The notes beneath the pieces are model-generated. The model was given only the letters and a program-made list of their open reading frames with translations, searched no databases and was not told the origin of the DNA. A DNA stretch of 44,658 nt from positions 1 to 44,658 of the forward strand of contig JANXMZ010000003.1 in assembly GCA_025354385.1 (NCBI GenBank). The letters run 5' to 3'. The DNA is from Bacteroidota bacterium. GTDB lineage: Bacteria; Bacteroidota; Bacteroidia; NS11-12g; UBA955. The position numbers and the translations under genes are program-made. The number at the start of each line of letters is the position of its first letter. Position 1 is the stretch's first letter. Of this stretch, positions 44,330 through 44,658 are shown one piece after another.

Positions 44330-44658
44330 TTAACGCTTAAACTTAAGATTGTTCATATTCTTCATCATCTTCCGCATATCGTTAAATTGGGTAAGCAGTT
44401 TGTTCAAATCCTGTATTGTTTTTCCGCTGCCTTTCACAATTCTACTCTTACGAGATGCTGATAACAAATCGGGGTTTTTTCTTTCAGAAGGTGTCATGGA
44501 TAATATCATAGCTTCGATGCCTTTAAATGCATTTTCATCAACATCCATGTCTTTTATTTTATTGCCCACACCGGGAATCATTCCCATTAAATCTTTTATA
44601 TTTCCCATTTTTTTGATTTGCTGCAGCTGACCAAGGAAGTCTTCGAAATCAAAATTAT
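44330..44658 (-). CDS. ffh: Signal recognition particle protein Ffh, C-terminal part (gene continues beyond the window)
   Basis: Only the C-terminal ~109 residues are inside the window; the frame stays open to the right edge (NFDFEDFLGQLQQIKKMGNI...). This is the methionine-rich M domain that binds 4.5S RNA and signal sequences: QLQQIKKMGNIKDLMGMIPG, EAMILSMTPSERKNPDLL, then RKSRIVKGSGKTIQDLNKLL (the RxxRIAxGSG motif), ending in a Met-rich helix KKMKN-like MRKMMKNMNNL. The NG GTPase domain lies outside the window. Confidence 0.94.
   Translation of the reverse strand, partial: NFDFEDFLGQLQQIKKMGNIKDLMGMIPGVGNKIKDMDVDENAFKGIEAMILSMTPSERKNPDLLSASRKSRIVKGSGKTIQDLNKLLTQFNDMRKMMKNMNNLKFKR

Overview
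The window is chromosomal DNA of an AT-rich member of the phylum Bacteroidota. The evidence is a type IX secretion system (T9SS) locus, two secreted PKD-repeat proteins ending in a T9SS type A sorting domain, a short acidic RpoZ of the Bacteroidota kind, and promoter elements of the form TTG-N17-20-TAnnTTTG in place of sigma70-type boxes. I could not place it at genus level. I saw no rRNA, tRNA, CRISPR array, phage or insertion sequence. Most of the window is core chromosome.

Layout: 1-4.1 kb holds a 1234-residue secreted PKD protein (minus). 4.2-6.9 kb holds a GlcD-type FAD oxidoreductase and DnaN (plus). 6.85-7.6 kb is a gene-poor gap. 7.6-15.5 kb is the T9SS locus: a PorP/SprF-family gene and gldJ run left, and porU and porV run right from the same intergenic region. 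15.7-20.2 kb has folP (minus) facing away from a tight plus-strand run: DUF1599 protein, DoxX-like protein, OppB-type permease and shikimate kinase. HU (20.4 kb) has its own promoter and terminator. 20.7-26.2 kb is recQ overlapped by two glycosyltransferases and a polytopic membrane protein. 26.5-29.0 kb has a DUF1573 protein divergent from a histidine kinase/response regulator pair. 29.0-36.9 kb is a minus-strand operon read bamD-rpoZ-coaC-coaB-porD-aroB-aroA-mutS2, with overlaps at every junction except aroA-mutS2 (20 nt). radC and an rluD-like gene follow (minus), then a phosphosugar isomerase and a FAH-family hydrolase (plus). A second secreted PKD protein and the 3' part of ffh close the window (both minus).

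How it fits together: PorU, PorV, PorP and GldJ here, with PorD in the bamD operon, are T9SS or gliding components. The two PKD proteins at the window ends are predicted cargo of that machine. BamD serves outer-membrane protein assembly. AroB, AroA and AroK (from two loci) cover three shikimate steps. FolP (folate) and CoaB/CoaC (coenzyme A) are cofactor enzymes.

The most notable points are: coaBC, normally one fused gene in this phylum, is read here as two out-of-frame overlapping ORFs; the two PKD paralogues share about 690 C-terminal residues and matching terminators but have unrelated N-terminal modules; and a DoxX-type membrane protein carries a thioredoxin-like tail without a CxxC. I found no clearly new defence or mobile system.
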